From: a bacterium
Lineage (GTDB): Bacteria > SAR324 > XYD2-FULL-50-16
Length of the DNA: 64,000 nucleotides
Direction: 5' to 3'
Assembly: GCA_018829445.1 (NCBI GenBank)
Contig: JAHJTV010000084.1
Coordinates: 1-64,000 of the forward strand
Shown here: piece by piece, positions 19,246-28,171 of the stretch
How positions within the stretch are numbered: the stretch's first letter is position 1
How the letters are laid out: each line of letters opens with the position of its first letter
Notes under the pieces: generated by a model
Database searches by the model: none
Seen by the model: the letters and a program-made list of their open reading frames with translations, nothing else
Told to the model about the DNA's origin: nothing
Translations under genes and position numbers: made by a program

Positions 19246-21129
19246 CTACATTTTATCAGGTTGCTTAAATGAGCGATATATTAAGCCCCTCACTTCTTTC
19301 CTTCTGATACTGACCCTGGGTTCAACTCTATAGTAGAGAGTTTTTGGTATCGTATTTTCTAAATCTCCAGTTGCATCAAGAACAGTTTTACCTCTATAGT
19401 GATTCCTCGCTTCATCATACATCAAACCTTCACCAAAAAAATCATACTCCTCTTTTTTACCATGACGACTGCTGATACCTGTGTCGATAAGAAAAACTGC
19501 AGTATCGGTCGTACTATCATACATCCTTTTTCCTAAAGCCTCATCACTCGTACTATCATACATTCGCGGGATTCCTACAGATATAGCCCGGATTTCTCCC
19601 TGGCTTCCAGACCGTTCTTCAGTATGCCCTGTAATGATTTTTTGGGGTTCAAATCCATTGATATTGAGCAGCTTGACCAGCTCAAATATATTGGTTGAAC
19701 GGGTATCTCCTGAAGCATCTCCAGTTGATTTTTCAGGCGGTGCTAACGGATGAATCTGATTGGTTACATCACTATTACTCAATGAGGTCTGCACTGCACA
19801 AGTTTTATATATATCCTCTTTCGGTTTTTCAAATCGCATCCAGTATCCACGGTAATGCAAGGGACTGCAGGGATAACCATATGCCCAAAGATATGAGTAT
19901 CGACGATTACTTGTATCAATGTCCGCACTCGGGTCTGCTCTGAAAGTGAGTCCTTGAATATAGTGCGCTAATTCCGGATCATCAACAATATTGTAAACCC
20001 AAAGTGACGTATCACTTGTTGGATCAATCCCAAGTTCCTCATTTTTAATCTTACCTCTTGCGTGATAACCTGCCCGGGAATCCGGCGGGAATGCTTCCAG
20101 GTTATAGAGGGTTTTAAGTTCCTGATTAATGCGTTCCCAAGTGATGTTTGCACCGTCGTACATCAAATGATCCGTTCTTGCGGCAACAATAAATGCCGGT
20201 GAAATACCGCCATGCACAAAAAGATCATTGTTCACTTGAAGGACGAAGTTTCGTGACCGAAGCCATTTGCCCAGTATTGTTCCAGCCCCATAGAGTTCAC
20301 GAACCAATCCCTTTTTAATTGGAATTCTGTCATCGCCTTTCAGTTGATCTGCCATGGCAACTTCATAGAGTCTATCTTTCTCTCTGGAGCCAATAATGGC
20401 TTCCTCTTCATGATTTCCCAGGAGAAAATGGACTTTTCCCTTCGATTTCTCTTCCAGGTACCGTATGGCCCACAGAATTTCAAGGTGATGATCATCCCCG
20501 TCCATTACATCGCCCACAATGATTAAATGACCATCATCAAAATTCCAGTCATAACGCCACCAATCCAGGCATATATTTTTTTTATCAACAAAATGACACA
20601 GATTGTTTTCCACGGTTTCCCTGTGAGTGCGTCTCCCATCGCCCCACGTAATAATCTCTCCTGCCAGAAGCAGGTACATGAACGATCGTAAAGAGCCATG
20701 AACATCACTGATTGCATACCATTTCGTGACATTCTCCAGTTTGCTTACTGTTGTTTGTTCCTCGTAATTTCCACTTAATTTTAAATAATACTCAACACCC
20801 TCTCGATGGCACTTTTTACTGGTATTATCGAAGCATAGTATTTCTCGAAAATCAGTGTAACGTGCAATTACAGGATTCGCAGTACCTGCACCCGCTATTG
20901 TTCTGTCCTGTTCCCATTTTTTTTTGCATCGTTTAAGTCTACTATTACATTGGGTCATGGAGATCCCCAGATATTTGTCTTTGTCATCGATATTAAAAAA
21001 ATGAGGCCCCCAGAATACAATGTTCCCATCTTTTTGCTTCGGTTTATAGTCAATAGCAGTTGCTAACGAGCAAAAAGAAATCGTTAAGATGATAAAAAAG
21101 ATCGTTTTAAGATAAGCAGAATTGTTCAT
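19246..21129 (-). CDS. Secreted calcineurin-like metallophosphoesterase
   Basis: This 627-residue protein has a signal peptide (about 1-25) and the metal-binding motifs of the PPP/calcineurin-like superfamily: SDVHG, then GDVMDGDDHH, GNHEE, a VHGG segment and a late TGHTEE. The substrate may be a phosphoprotein, nucleotide or phospholipid; it cannot be told. It is longer than most family members, with inserts between the last motifs. Near the C-terminus the hexapeptide RMYDST occurs twice, 13 residues apart. This reflects a short direct DNA repeat at 19510-19524 and 19549-19563. GAAGGA lies 6 bp before the ATG. It is a single gene, probably with its own promoter. Confidence 0.8.
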   Translation of the reverse strand: MNNSAYLKTIFFIILTISFCSLATAIDYKPKQKDGNIVFWGPHFFNIDDKDKYLGISMTQCNSRLKRCKKKWEQDRTIAGAGTANPVIARYTDFREILCFDNTSKKCHREGVEYYLKLSGNYEEQTTVSKLENVTKWYAISDVHGSLRSFMYLLLAGEIITWGDGRRTHRETVENNLCHFVDKKNICLDWWRYDWNFDDGHLIIVGDVMDGDDHHLEILWAIRYLEEKSKGKVHFLLGNHEEEAIIGSREKDRLYEVAMADQLKGDDRIPIKKGLVRELYGAGTILGKWLRSRNFVLQVNNDLFVHGGISPAFIVAARTDHLMYDGANITWERINQELKTLYNLEAFPPDSRAGYHARGKIKNEELGIDPTSDTSLWVYNIVDDPELAHYIQGLTFRADPSADIDTSNRRYSYLWAYGYPCSPLHYRGYWMRFEKPKEDIYKTCAVQTSLSNSDVTNQIHPLAPPEKSTGDASGDTRSTNIFELVKLLNINGFEPQKIITGHTEERSGSQGEIRAISVGIPRMYDSTSDEALGKRMYDSTTDTAVFLIDTGISSRHGKKEEYDFFGEGLMYDEARNHYRGKTVLDATGDLENTIPKTLYYRVEPRVSIRRKEVRGLIYRSFKQPDKM

Positions 21130-21345
21130 GGTAAATCCTTCATTAAAAGGTCAGTATTCATGGCTCTTTTGTGGATGAAGTACCAAGGCATATTGTTATC
21201 CGCGTTCAGTAAAATCAGCTTTTTTATATATAAATTCCTTATAATAATCAAGCGTAAATGTTGATCTTGTTACTCTTCTTATGAAAAAGACGACAATGCT
21301 TCTGTCGAAAATTTGAGGATTTTCCGTATAGAGGAGGTATTGTCA

Positions 21346-21489
21346 ATGAATATCGAAAATCGCAATACAACGATAATTCATTTTCTTAAAATGATTCCTC
21401 AATCCATTTTTCTTAAAAAGCGGCAGTTATCTTATCTCCTTTCGTCACCATCAGAAAGCAGTGGAAAAGGTGATCAAAAAAAGATATAA
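21346..21489 (+). CDS. Small ORF with strong ribosome binding site
   Basis: A 47-codon ORF not overlapped by a larger gene. Its ATG is preceded by GAGGAGGT at a spacing of 7 bp, the best Shine-Dalgarno sequence in this part of the window. The peptide is basic with a short hydrophobic N-terminal half (IIHFLKMIPQSIFLKK) and a polar C-terminus. I do not recognise it. It may be a real small protein or the front end of a truncated gene. Confidence 0.35.
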   Translation: MNIENRNTTIIHFLKMIPQSIFLKKRQLSYLLSSPSESSGKGDQKKI

Positions 21490-21606
21490 AAGGTATTTCC
21501 AATAAAACGCATGTGTCCCCTTTTTCGAGCAAAGCGCTTATGGTGAATGTCTCAAGATGAGGTCAGCGCCGTTAAAATCCATGTTAAATGCAAAAACAAG
21601 CAGGTA

Positions 21607-22033
21607 ATGGAAATCTCAAGTTATAATTGACGCTTATGACAATGTTATAGAGCTGCAGAAGCAGTGGGAAGGTGTTGGTCTTGGTGAATCGGATTCAAGA
21701 GAAAACATCCAGTGTTTCTTAAATAGAAATCCGGGCATGAGTTTTACGGCAGAAATAGAAAAAGAGTTGGTCGGTGCCGTATTGGACTGTCATGATGGCA
21801 GATGTGGTTATATACACTATTTGGCTGTATCACCGAATCATAGAAGACTGGGATTCGGTCAGCTTCCTGTTGATTGTTGTCTGAAAGCGCTGAAAGATAT
21901 TGGTGTTGTTGAATGTCATCTGTTCATTTTTAAGAATAATGAACTCGGCTTAAAAATCTGGGAGTCAGTAGGACAGGGGTATAGAAGTGACTTTTGTGTG
22001 CAGCCCAAATTCATTGGTTCTGAAGAGGATTAG
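21607..22033 (+). pseudogene. GNAT-family acetyltransferase, frameshifted near the N-terminus
   Basis: The reading frame that ends at 22033 encodes a GNAT acetyltransferase core: YIHYLAVSPNHRRLGFGQ, matching the acetyl-CoA-binding loop, then a NELGLKIWESVGQGY ending. That frame is open upstream to 21608 and encodes plausible protein (DAYDNVIELQ...LGESDSRENI), but has no ATG before 21737, which would remove the first strands of the fold. An ATG at 21607 with AGCAGG before it starts MEISSYN in the neighbouring frame and then meets a TGA at 21628. A single-base shift at about 21625 joins the two into a normal-looking GNAT start. It is either a pseudogene or a sequencing error. Glycine of the usual Q/R-x-x-G-x-G/A loop is partly altered (RRLGFGQL). 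Confidence 0.65.
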
Positions 22034-22245
22034 TACCTAGGATGGGTAACCGATTTTTTGGCTTGTAATCCTTTATCGTAGTGAAAGCCTGTCAAAATGC
22101 ATCAGTGCCGCCTTATGACTTCCCAATGCTAATCATTTGCTCGCGTTTGCACAAAAAACAGAGCCCACCTTACGTTTTTATTATATGGCCGTTTGGGAAA
22201 AATCCTAAATTGTGTGATTCGTTATTTAATTTATTTATTATTGTT

Positions 22246-22932
22246 ATGGAAACGGTTATCATTACTGGAACAAACAGAGGTATCGGATTTGAATTAACGA
22301 AACAGTTTTTACAGGCCGGCTTTCACGTGATTGCCACCTGTAGAAACCCTGAAGCGGCGTCTGATCTAAATAATCTGGCCAATGATGGTAACCTTAGTAT
22401 TTTTCAGTTGGATGTAACCAGCGATGAATCGGTATCGGATTTTTTCACAAGCTTGTCCGGAAAGGTTGTAGACATCCTGATCAACAACGCCGGAATTATA
22501 GGAGGTGATTCCCAGGATATATACAATATGGATTACAAAGCCTGGATTCAGGCGTTTGAAGTAAACACTCTTGCTCCTTTCAGATTGTCTGCAGCCTTAA
22601 TACCCAACCTGAAACTTGCCAAACGCCCCAGAATCGTTACCGTATCAAGTCAGATGGGATCACTGAATAGAAAGAGTACAGGATCATATGCCTACCGAAG
22701 TTCAAAAGCGGCAGTAAACAAAGTAATGCAGGTACTATCTGCAGAACTCATCGATGATGGAATAATCGTTTGTCCTGTACATCCCGGTTGGGTGCAAACG
22801 GATATGGGAGGACAAAATGCTGAAATTACGCCCCATGAAAGCGCCTCCGGGCTATTTGAGCTGATTAACTCCCTAACAATGGAACATTCCGGACGATTCT
22901 GGACCTGGCAAGGCGAAGAACATCTCTGGTAA
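22246..22932 (+). CDS. Short-chain dehydrogenase/reductase (C-factor-like)
   Basis: I use the ATG at 22246, because the typical SDR N-terminus begins METVIITG there; an upstream GTG would add 55 unrelated residues. The 228-residue protein has the nucleotide-binding motif TGTNRGIG, the NNAG motif and the active-site pair Tyr-x-x-x-Lys in YRSSKAA, with an upstream serine in VSSQMGS. The short length and the C-terminal HPGWVQTDMGG segment match the C-factor/carbonyl reductase-like SDR subgroup. It is an NAD(P)-dependent oxidoreductase of unknown substrate. It is followed after 61 bp by an acetyltransferase gene on the same strand. Confidence 0.8.
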   Translation: METVIITGTNRGIGFELTKQFLQAGFHVIATCRNPEAASDLNNLANDGNLSIFQLDVTSDESVSDFFTSLSGKVVDILINNAGIIGGDSQDIYNMDYKAWIQAFEVNTLAPFRLSAALIPNLKLAKRPRIVTVSSQMGSLNRKSTGSYAYRSSKAAVNKVMQVLSAELIDDGIIVCPVHPGWVQTDMGGQNAEITPHESASGLFELINSLTMEHSGRFWTWQGEEHLW

Positions 22933-22993
22933 CAAAACTTTTGGATATCGTATTTTGGTTTGAAACTGAGAAGCACTCTATTTAAACATTTCC

Positions 22994-23473
22994 ATGACAA
23001 CAGCAACCTTATCATTTCGAAGCGCAACCATTAATGATGTTCCTGTGCTGGTTCAAATGCTCTCAGATGACCCTTTGGGATCAAAGCGTGAGAGATTTGA
23101 GACACCACTTCCCGAAGCATACATCACAGCTTTTAATGCCATCGAAAAAGATCCAAACAATGAGTTAATCATTGCGACCATTGAAACTGAAATTGCAGGG
23201 TTTTTACAGATTACCTTTGTTCCCTATCTTACTTATCAAGGTGGGTGGAGGGCTCTGATAGAAGGTGTTAGAGTCAATAAAAGATATAGAAAACAGGGAA
23301 TTGGTAAACAAATATTTCAATGGGCAATTGAACGTGCCCGAGAGAGAAATTGTCATTTAATTCAGCTAACAACCGATAAAAAACGACCTGATGCAATTAA
23401 GTTTTATGAATCCCTTGGGTTTCAGGCAACTCATGAAGGCATGAAATTGCATTTTGACAGGTTAAATTCTTGA
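22994..23473 (+). CDS. GNAT-family N-acetyltransferase
   Basis: This complete 159-residue GNAT protein has the acetyl-CoA-binding segment VRVNKRYRKQGIGKQI, preceded by a beta-bulge strand (GGWRALIEG) and followed by AIKFYESLGFQATHEGMK, the usual end of the fold. The substrate is unknown; this subgroup (short N-terminus with RSATINDVPVLVQML) includes many amine acetyltransferases. It lies just downstream of the SDR gene and may be co-transcribed with it. Confidence 0.85.
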   Translation: MTTATLSFRSATINDVPVLVQMLSDDPLGSKRERFETPLPEAYITAFNAIEKDPNNELIIATIETEIAGFLQITFVPYLTYQGGWRALIEGVRVNKRYRKQGIGKQIFQWAIERARERNCHLIQLTTDKKRPDAIKFYESLGFQATHEGMKLHFDRLNS

Positions 23474-23536
23474 AAATGGTCTTATTAACATCCCTGTTTT
23501 CATATAACCCGCTTGATTTTATGATGGTATTTTATT

Positions 23537-23568
23537 TTTACCTGGCAGTACTCACATTGTCAGGTAAA
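23537..23568. terminator. Hairpin between the GNAT and acylase genes
   Basis: Arms TTTACCTGGCA and TGTCAGGTAAA pair at 10 of 11 positions around a 10-nt loop. There is no T-tract on either strand, so it may be a terminator of another kind or an operator. Confidence 0.3.
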
Positions 23569-23745
23569 TCGTTTGCTGATACTATTATCATTGACAAAGA
23601 CCGGCACATGAACAATATAACACTGTAAGATGAGGTATGTAGAAAGAAAAAATAGAAAATAAAAACCTGGGATGTTGAGATTTCATCAGCAGATTTGTGT
23701 TTTCCGGAGACATTGCCTGTTGTAAACACCAAAAAAGGAGAAAAA

Positions 23746-26121
23746 ATGAAATGGATTAAAAGGGGACTTCTGACACTTTTCGGTTTGATTTTGCTGTTGG
23801 TTGTAATTGCTTACGGCTACCTTAAGTCGACATTACCCGATTATGAGGGGGAAATTACGGCTGACGGTATTCTGTCCGAAGTGGAGGTCATTCGGGATTC
23901 CTTCGGCATGCCGCATATCTATGCCAAAAATGATAACGACGCCCATTTTGCCCTGGGATACAGCATGGCTCAGGACAGGTTGTTTCACATGGATCTGGTG
24001 CGACGGGCTGCAAGGGGAAGACTTGCCGAAATCCTGGGCAAATCACTGGTGGAGGTTGATACCCTGTTTAGAACCATAACGGCCGGGAAATCGGTTGAGG
24101 AGATTGCAGACCAATATCCGCAGGAAGTTAAAGCAGCTGGGGATGCTTTTGCCGCAGGATTTAATCATTATCTAAAAAATCCAGGAGGTCCACTACCGAT
24201 TGAATTTACTATTCTGGGGTATCAACCGGAACCCTGGAAATTTAGTGATGGTGTAGCCGTTCATTATTACATGGCCTGGGATCTTAACGGCGCCTTTTCC
24301 AATGAGATGCGTTACGCTTCCGTCATTCAGAAACTGGGAGAGACACTGGCCGAAGAGATTTTTCCGGGATATCCAAGCGGTTATCCTACCATTATACCGG
24401 AAGGCAATGCCACGCTTGATTTTCTCAAACTCAACAATATTGCCAGGGAAAAACTGGGTGTTGAAGGAGGCGGTGCCAGCAATAATTGGGTGATCTCCGG
24501 TAAAAAATCAACCACCGGCATGCCCATCCTTTCAAATGACCCTCATCTTGGACATGGTGCCCCCGGTATCTGGTATGAAGCACATCTGGTTACCCCGACC
24601 CTCAATGTTTCCGGTTCCTTTTTGCCCGGTATTCCCTATGTTGTCATCGGCGCCAATGAACATGTTGCCTGGGGATTCACCAACGTAATGGCGGATGATA
24701 CCGATTTTTACGTTGAAAAGATCAATCCCGAAAATCCTGATCAGTATGAGTTCAAAGGGAAGTGGGAAACCATGAAGATCAAGGAGGAGGTTATCAAGGT
24801 GAAGGGAGGGGAAGACGTTACCCTCAAAATTCGTCTCACCGGTCACGGGCCTTTAATCGATGACGTCAACACCTTTGAAGAACCCAAAAACACCTCCATC
24901 GCCATGCACTGGTCAGCCTATGAAAAACTGGAAGCCGTACAGGCTTTCAAGATGATGAATCAGGCTGCCAGTATCGATGATATGGAGAAGGCTGTTGAAT
25001 ACTTTAAATGCCCCGGCCAGAATTGGGTCTATGCGGATGACCAGGGAAATATCGGCTACTGGGCTGCTGTTGGTATTCCTTTGCGAGAGAATTTTACGGG
25101 TGTACTCCCTCTGAATGGATGGGAAGGAAAAGAGGAATGGAAGGGTTACGCACCCACCATTGAACAACCTCATCTCAGAAATCCGGAGAGAGGATGGATC
25201 GCAACTGCTAATAATCGCCATGTGGGAGATGAATATCCTCACGTCATTTCTCATTATTATGCCATGCCTGACCGTTTTATGCGTATTCAGGAGATGTTGA
25301 CTGAAAAAGAGAAATTGGGGGTTGAGGATTTTGAGAGAATGCTCAATGATTTTAAAATGATACTTGCACAGGAATGGGTTCCGATCATTCAGGCATCCGT
25401 CGTTCAAAATGAGCTATCATCAAAGGAACTGGACGCTCTCAAAAGGCTGGGACATTGGGATTTTGTAGCCCGGGTGGATAGCGTTGAATCAACCATCTTC
25501 CACACGTTTATCAACAAACTGGTTGAGAACACCTTCAAGAACAGGCTGGGAGATGATCTCTACGGACAATACCTCAAAGGCAGCAACATGGCTCTTAATG
25601 CCTTGCGCAATATGATCAATAAAAAGGGATCGGTCTGGTTTGATGATCCCGGGACTGCGGAGGTCGAATCAATGCAACAGGTTATTGGTAAGAGCTTTAA
25701 AGATGGGGTTGCCTACCTCGAAAAAGAGATGGGAGATAACATCAATGACTGGGGCTGGGGAAAGATTCATACCTTAACGATTCAACATCCGTTCGGAAAA
25801 GCATCCAAACTGATGGGTTTCTTTTTTAATATTGGCCCGTACCCGATGGGGGGGAGTATAGCCACGGTTAATCCACAACCCTATCGGTTTACCAAACCCT
25901 GGGACGGGTACCATGGTGCCTCTCTGCGATATATCGTTGATTTTGCGGATCGGAAGAATTCCAAGAGAATAATACCGGCCGGTATTTCCGGGAACTTCAT
26001 GAGTCCCCACTACGATGACCAGGCGGAACTGTGGAGAACAGGCAAGTTTCGACCCTTTGTTCTGGATAGGGAAAGCATCGAATCGGACTCACGCTATGTT
26101 CTGAAAATACAACCGCAGTAA
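23746..26121 (+). CDS. Penicillin acylase-family amide hydrolase
   Basis: The start is the ATG at 23746, which follows AAAGGAG; an upstream ATG would add 17 residues before the membrane segment. The 791-residue Ntn-hydrolase precursor has an N-terminal transmembrane or signal segment (about 6-24), the alpha-chain motif VEVIRDSFGMPHIYAKND, and the autoprocessing site GGGA-Ser245-NNW. Ser245 would become the free N-terminal nucleophile of the beta chain. Following motifs SNDPHLG, NEHVAWGFTN and the DDTDFY segment are typical of active members. Family members cleave amide bonds in penicillins, acyl-homoserine lactones and other N-acyl compounds; the natural substrate here is unknown. A divergent homologue is encoded at 31364-33892 and a remnant at 51845-52048. 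Confidence 0.9.
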   Translation: MKWIKRGLLTLFGLILLLVVIAYGYLKSTLPDYEGEITADGILSEVEVIRDSFGMPHIYAKNDNDAHFALGYSMAQDRLFHMDLVRRAARGRLAEILGKSLVEVDTLFRTITAGKSVEEIADQYPQEVKAAGDAFAAGFNHYLKNPGGPLPIEFTILGYQPEPWKFSDGVAVHYYMAWDLNGAFSNEMRYASVIQKLGETLAEEIFPGYPSGYPTIIPEGNATLDFLKLNNIAREKLGVEGGGASNNWVISGKKSTTGMPILSNDPHLGHGAPGIWYEAHLVTPTLNVSGSFLPGIPYVVIGANEHVAWGFTNVMADDTDFYVEKINPENPDQYEFKGKWETMKIKEEVIKVKGGEDVTLKIRLTGHGPLIDDVNTFEEPKNTSIAMHWSAYEKLEAVQAFKMMNQAASIDDMEKAVEYFKCPGQNWVYADDQGNIGYWAAVGIPLRENFTGVLPLNGWEGKEEWKGYAPTIEQPHLRNPERGWIATANNRHVGDEYPHVISHYYAMPDRFMRIQEMLTEKEKLGVEDFERMLNDFKMILAQEWVPIIQASVVQNELSSKELDALKRLGHWDFVARVDSVESTIFHTFINKLVENTFKNRLGDDLYGQYLKGSNMALNALRNMINKKGSVWFDDPGTAEVESMQQVIGKSFKDGVAYLEKEMGDNINDWGWGKIHTLTIQHPFGKASKLMGFFFNIGPYPMGGSIATVNPQPYRFTKPWDGYHGASLRYIVDFADRKNSKRIIPAGISGNFMSPHYDDQAELWRTGKFRPFVLDRESIESDSRYVLKIQPQ

Positions 26122-26286
26122 AGCGAATCGAACACGTTTATCAAAAACAAAACAGCAATCCACTTCCAAAATCAAAGACCGGTGCCCTGAAAAAGCATCC
26201 GGTCTCTCTCGCAGATCAATGCCTATTTTGTGTATCCAAAATAATATCCAATTTTTTATCCATTTATACCGGGGTGATGCTGAAAC

Positions 26287-26483
26287 AATATTGAGTCCAC
26301 TCCGAAAAGTATTGTAATTTTCAATTTAGGGCTTTTAACTCAATAATCTAAAAACCATAGAAATTCTGAACCACTGTCATGCCGGACTTGATCCGGCATC
26401 CATAAGGTATAATCAAAAATCTGGATTCCGGCTCGGAGGCCGGAATGACAAGAAAATCGACTTTTCGGAGTAGACTCAATATT
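26287..26483. mobile_element. MITE-like element with 24-bp terminal inverted repeats
   Basis: Terminal arms at 26287-26310 (AATATTGAGTCCACTCCG...) and 26460-26483 (...CGGAGTAGACTCAATATT) are inverted copies with one mismatch. The 197-bp unit has no coding capacity and encloses the dispersed palindrome at 26375-26450. This is the architecture of a miniature inverted-repeat element. No target-site duplication could be confirmed by eye. Confidence 0.6.
26375..26450. repeat. Dispersed palindromic repeat, TGTCAT...ATGACA type (copy 2)
   Basis: Same organisation as 34-106: TGTCATGCCGGA, a hairpin GCCGGA..TCCGGC, a short AT-rich spacer with AAAAATCTGGAT, then a CCGG-rich hairpin and AATGACA. It lies inside the larger inverted repeat at 26287-26483. 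Confidence 0.7.
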
Positions 26484-26648
26484 TAAGTTTTAATTACAGA
26501 TAGATATGCATTTAGAAATCAATTGACAAATTCAGGGAAGGGGGAGTAGAAAACGGCAGTGCTTAATTCATATGGGTTTTTTAAACATTCAATAAGGAAG
26601 GAAAAATCGAAATCAGGAATTGCCATATAATTCCTGGAGGAGAGATCA

Positions 26649-28091
26649 ATGAGAAAGTATTTACTTATTCTATCTGTTTTTCTATTTGTTTTGTGTCTGG
26701 CATTTGCCTGCAGTTCATCCGACGATGATTCTGGGGATTCTGCGACGCAACAGGAGGATGTTGAATACCTGGTGGCAGGAATATTTGACCTTATCGGTTC
26801 AGTATTTGAGAACGAAGAACTGCCAACGGGTGTTACTTCAGAAGTTGATAAGGATAACCTGACACTATCTCTTACCCTTGATAGTGTTTCAGGTGGGGAT
26901 AGAGGTTATACAGCCAGTGGCACCCTGACAGGTGCTGGTACGCTATCAGCGGATAAAACCACCATTACCATTGTGTTCACAGGTACCATAACCCTGACTG
27001 GAGGCCAGATTTCAAGCCTGGTATGGGATGTCACCGTTGTTGTTCCCTGGGATGAAGCAGACAATGATTTTGACGGTGAACCCACTTCAATAACCGGAAC
27101 TGTAACTGCTGATGGAACGGTCTATAACATAGAGGATCTCGATCTGTCTGGAGATGACAGTGGCGATGGATCAAGTGTAAATCCCCAGTTTGTAGTTGCC
27201 GGGATGAAAACAGATGAGGGGCAAAGCCTGATTGTCTATTCGGCTGACGGCTCAGCATGGGGATATCCCAATATCAGCCAGATGGCATCACCTGCTGAAG
27301 ACCTGAAGGGAATCGGTTGTGATCCCAGTGGTGATTGTGTGGCTGTGGGTAATAATGGCGCAGTCTTTTATTCCACCAATGGTACAAGCTGGACTGCCGG
27401 TGATACTGGTATAACATATAGTCTCACAGGTGTGGCCTTCGGAGAAAATCGCTGGGTGACTGTTGGTGCAGGTTTGAGTAATTTGGGAACAGTTTTGTAC
27501 TCGGATGATAAGGGGAAAACATGGAGTGCAGGTTCATCCTCATCAACAATGTATCAGTTTATCGATATAGCCTATGGCAATGGTCAATGGGTTGCCATCA
27601 GTCCAGGCAATCAACAGTTCTATTCTCTTGATGGAATCAGCTGGATTGAATTTGATATCGGAGGCGTAACCAGTTTTTCGATGAGGGATGTAAGCTTTGG
27701 AGATAGCACCTGGGTAGCTGTTGGTGATAATGGAGCCATTATCTATGCTGCTGATCCTTCCGGAACCTGGTCATTAAGTTCCTTTTCGGGAACACAATCT
27801 TTTTCCGGGGTTAATTATGGAAACAGCCGGTTTATTGCTGTTGGCAGTGGAGGCGGTTCTGCGGTTTTGATCGTAAGCACCGATAACGGGCAAACCTGGA
27901 CAGAAAAGACGCTGCCAACTGAATTTACTAGCACTGGAAACCCATTAAAAGATCTTGCTTATGGTAACGGCATCTGGTCGGTATTGGGTAATTATGGCGA
28001 TCATCTGCGATCTGTAAACGACGGCGATACTTGGACTGTTGCAGCATTGGATAAATATGGCGCCTTTGCAATTTCTTATAGGGCTAGATAA
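26649..28091 (+). CDS. Lipoprotein with BNR/Asp-box beta-propeller repeats
   Basis: A 480-residue protein with a lipoprotein signal (hydrophobic stretch ending LAFAC, lipid-anchored Cys21) and an acidic Ser/Asp-rich linker. Residues about 35-165 form a Thr-rich beta domain. From about 175 on there are six or so repeats of the BNR/Asp-box kind (S-x-D-x-G-x-x-W: SADGSAW, STNGTSW, SDDKGKTW, SLDGISW, STDNGQTW, NDGDTW), separated by VAVG/AYGNG segments. This predicts a beta-propeller on the cell surface or in the periplasm, related in shape to sialidase or Ycf48-type propellers, with no catalytic residues recognised. GGAGGAGA precedes the ATG. It has no operon partner. Confidence 0.75.
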   Translation: MRKYLLILSVFLFVLCLAFACSSSDDDSGDSATQQEDVEYLVAGIFDLIGSVFENEELPTGVTSEVDKDNLTLSLTLDSVSGGDRGYTASGTLTGAGTLSADKTTITIVFTGTITLTGGQISSLVWDVTVVVPWDEADNDFDGEPTSITGTVTADGTVYNIEDLDLSGDDSGDGSSVNPQFVVAGMKTDEGQSLIVYSADGSAWGYPNISQMASPAEDLKGIGCDPSGDCVAVGNNGAVFYSTNGTSWTAGDTGITYSLTGVAFGENRWVTVGAGLSNLGTVLYSDDKGKTWSAGSSSSTMYQFIDIAYGNGQWVAISPGNQQFYSLDGISWIEFDIGGVTSFSMRDVSFGDSTWVAVGDNGAIIYAADPSGTWSLSSFSGTQSFSGVNYGNSRFIAVGSGGGSAVLIVSTDNGQTWTEKTLPTEFTSTGNPLKDLAYGNGIWSVLGNYGDHLRSVNDGDTWTVAALDKYGAFAISYRAR

Positions 28092-28171
28092 TACCGGTTG
28101 ATTTGGGAAGAAAGCCGGCATTCCACCCGATGGTTTGCCGGTTGATCCGAAACCTTGCGACGGAACTTGAA

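Noticed and set aside
23746..26121. Reading the penicillin acylase and MBL genes as antibiotic resistance
   Set aside because: Both families have many unrelated substrates, and nothing in the neighbourhood points to antibiotic hydrolysis.
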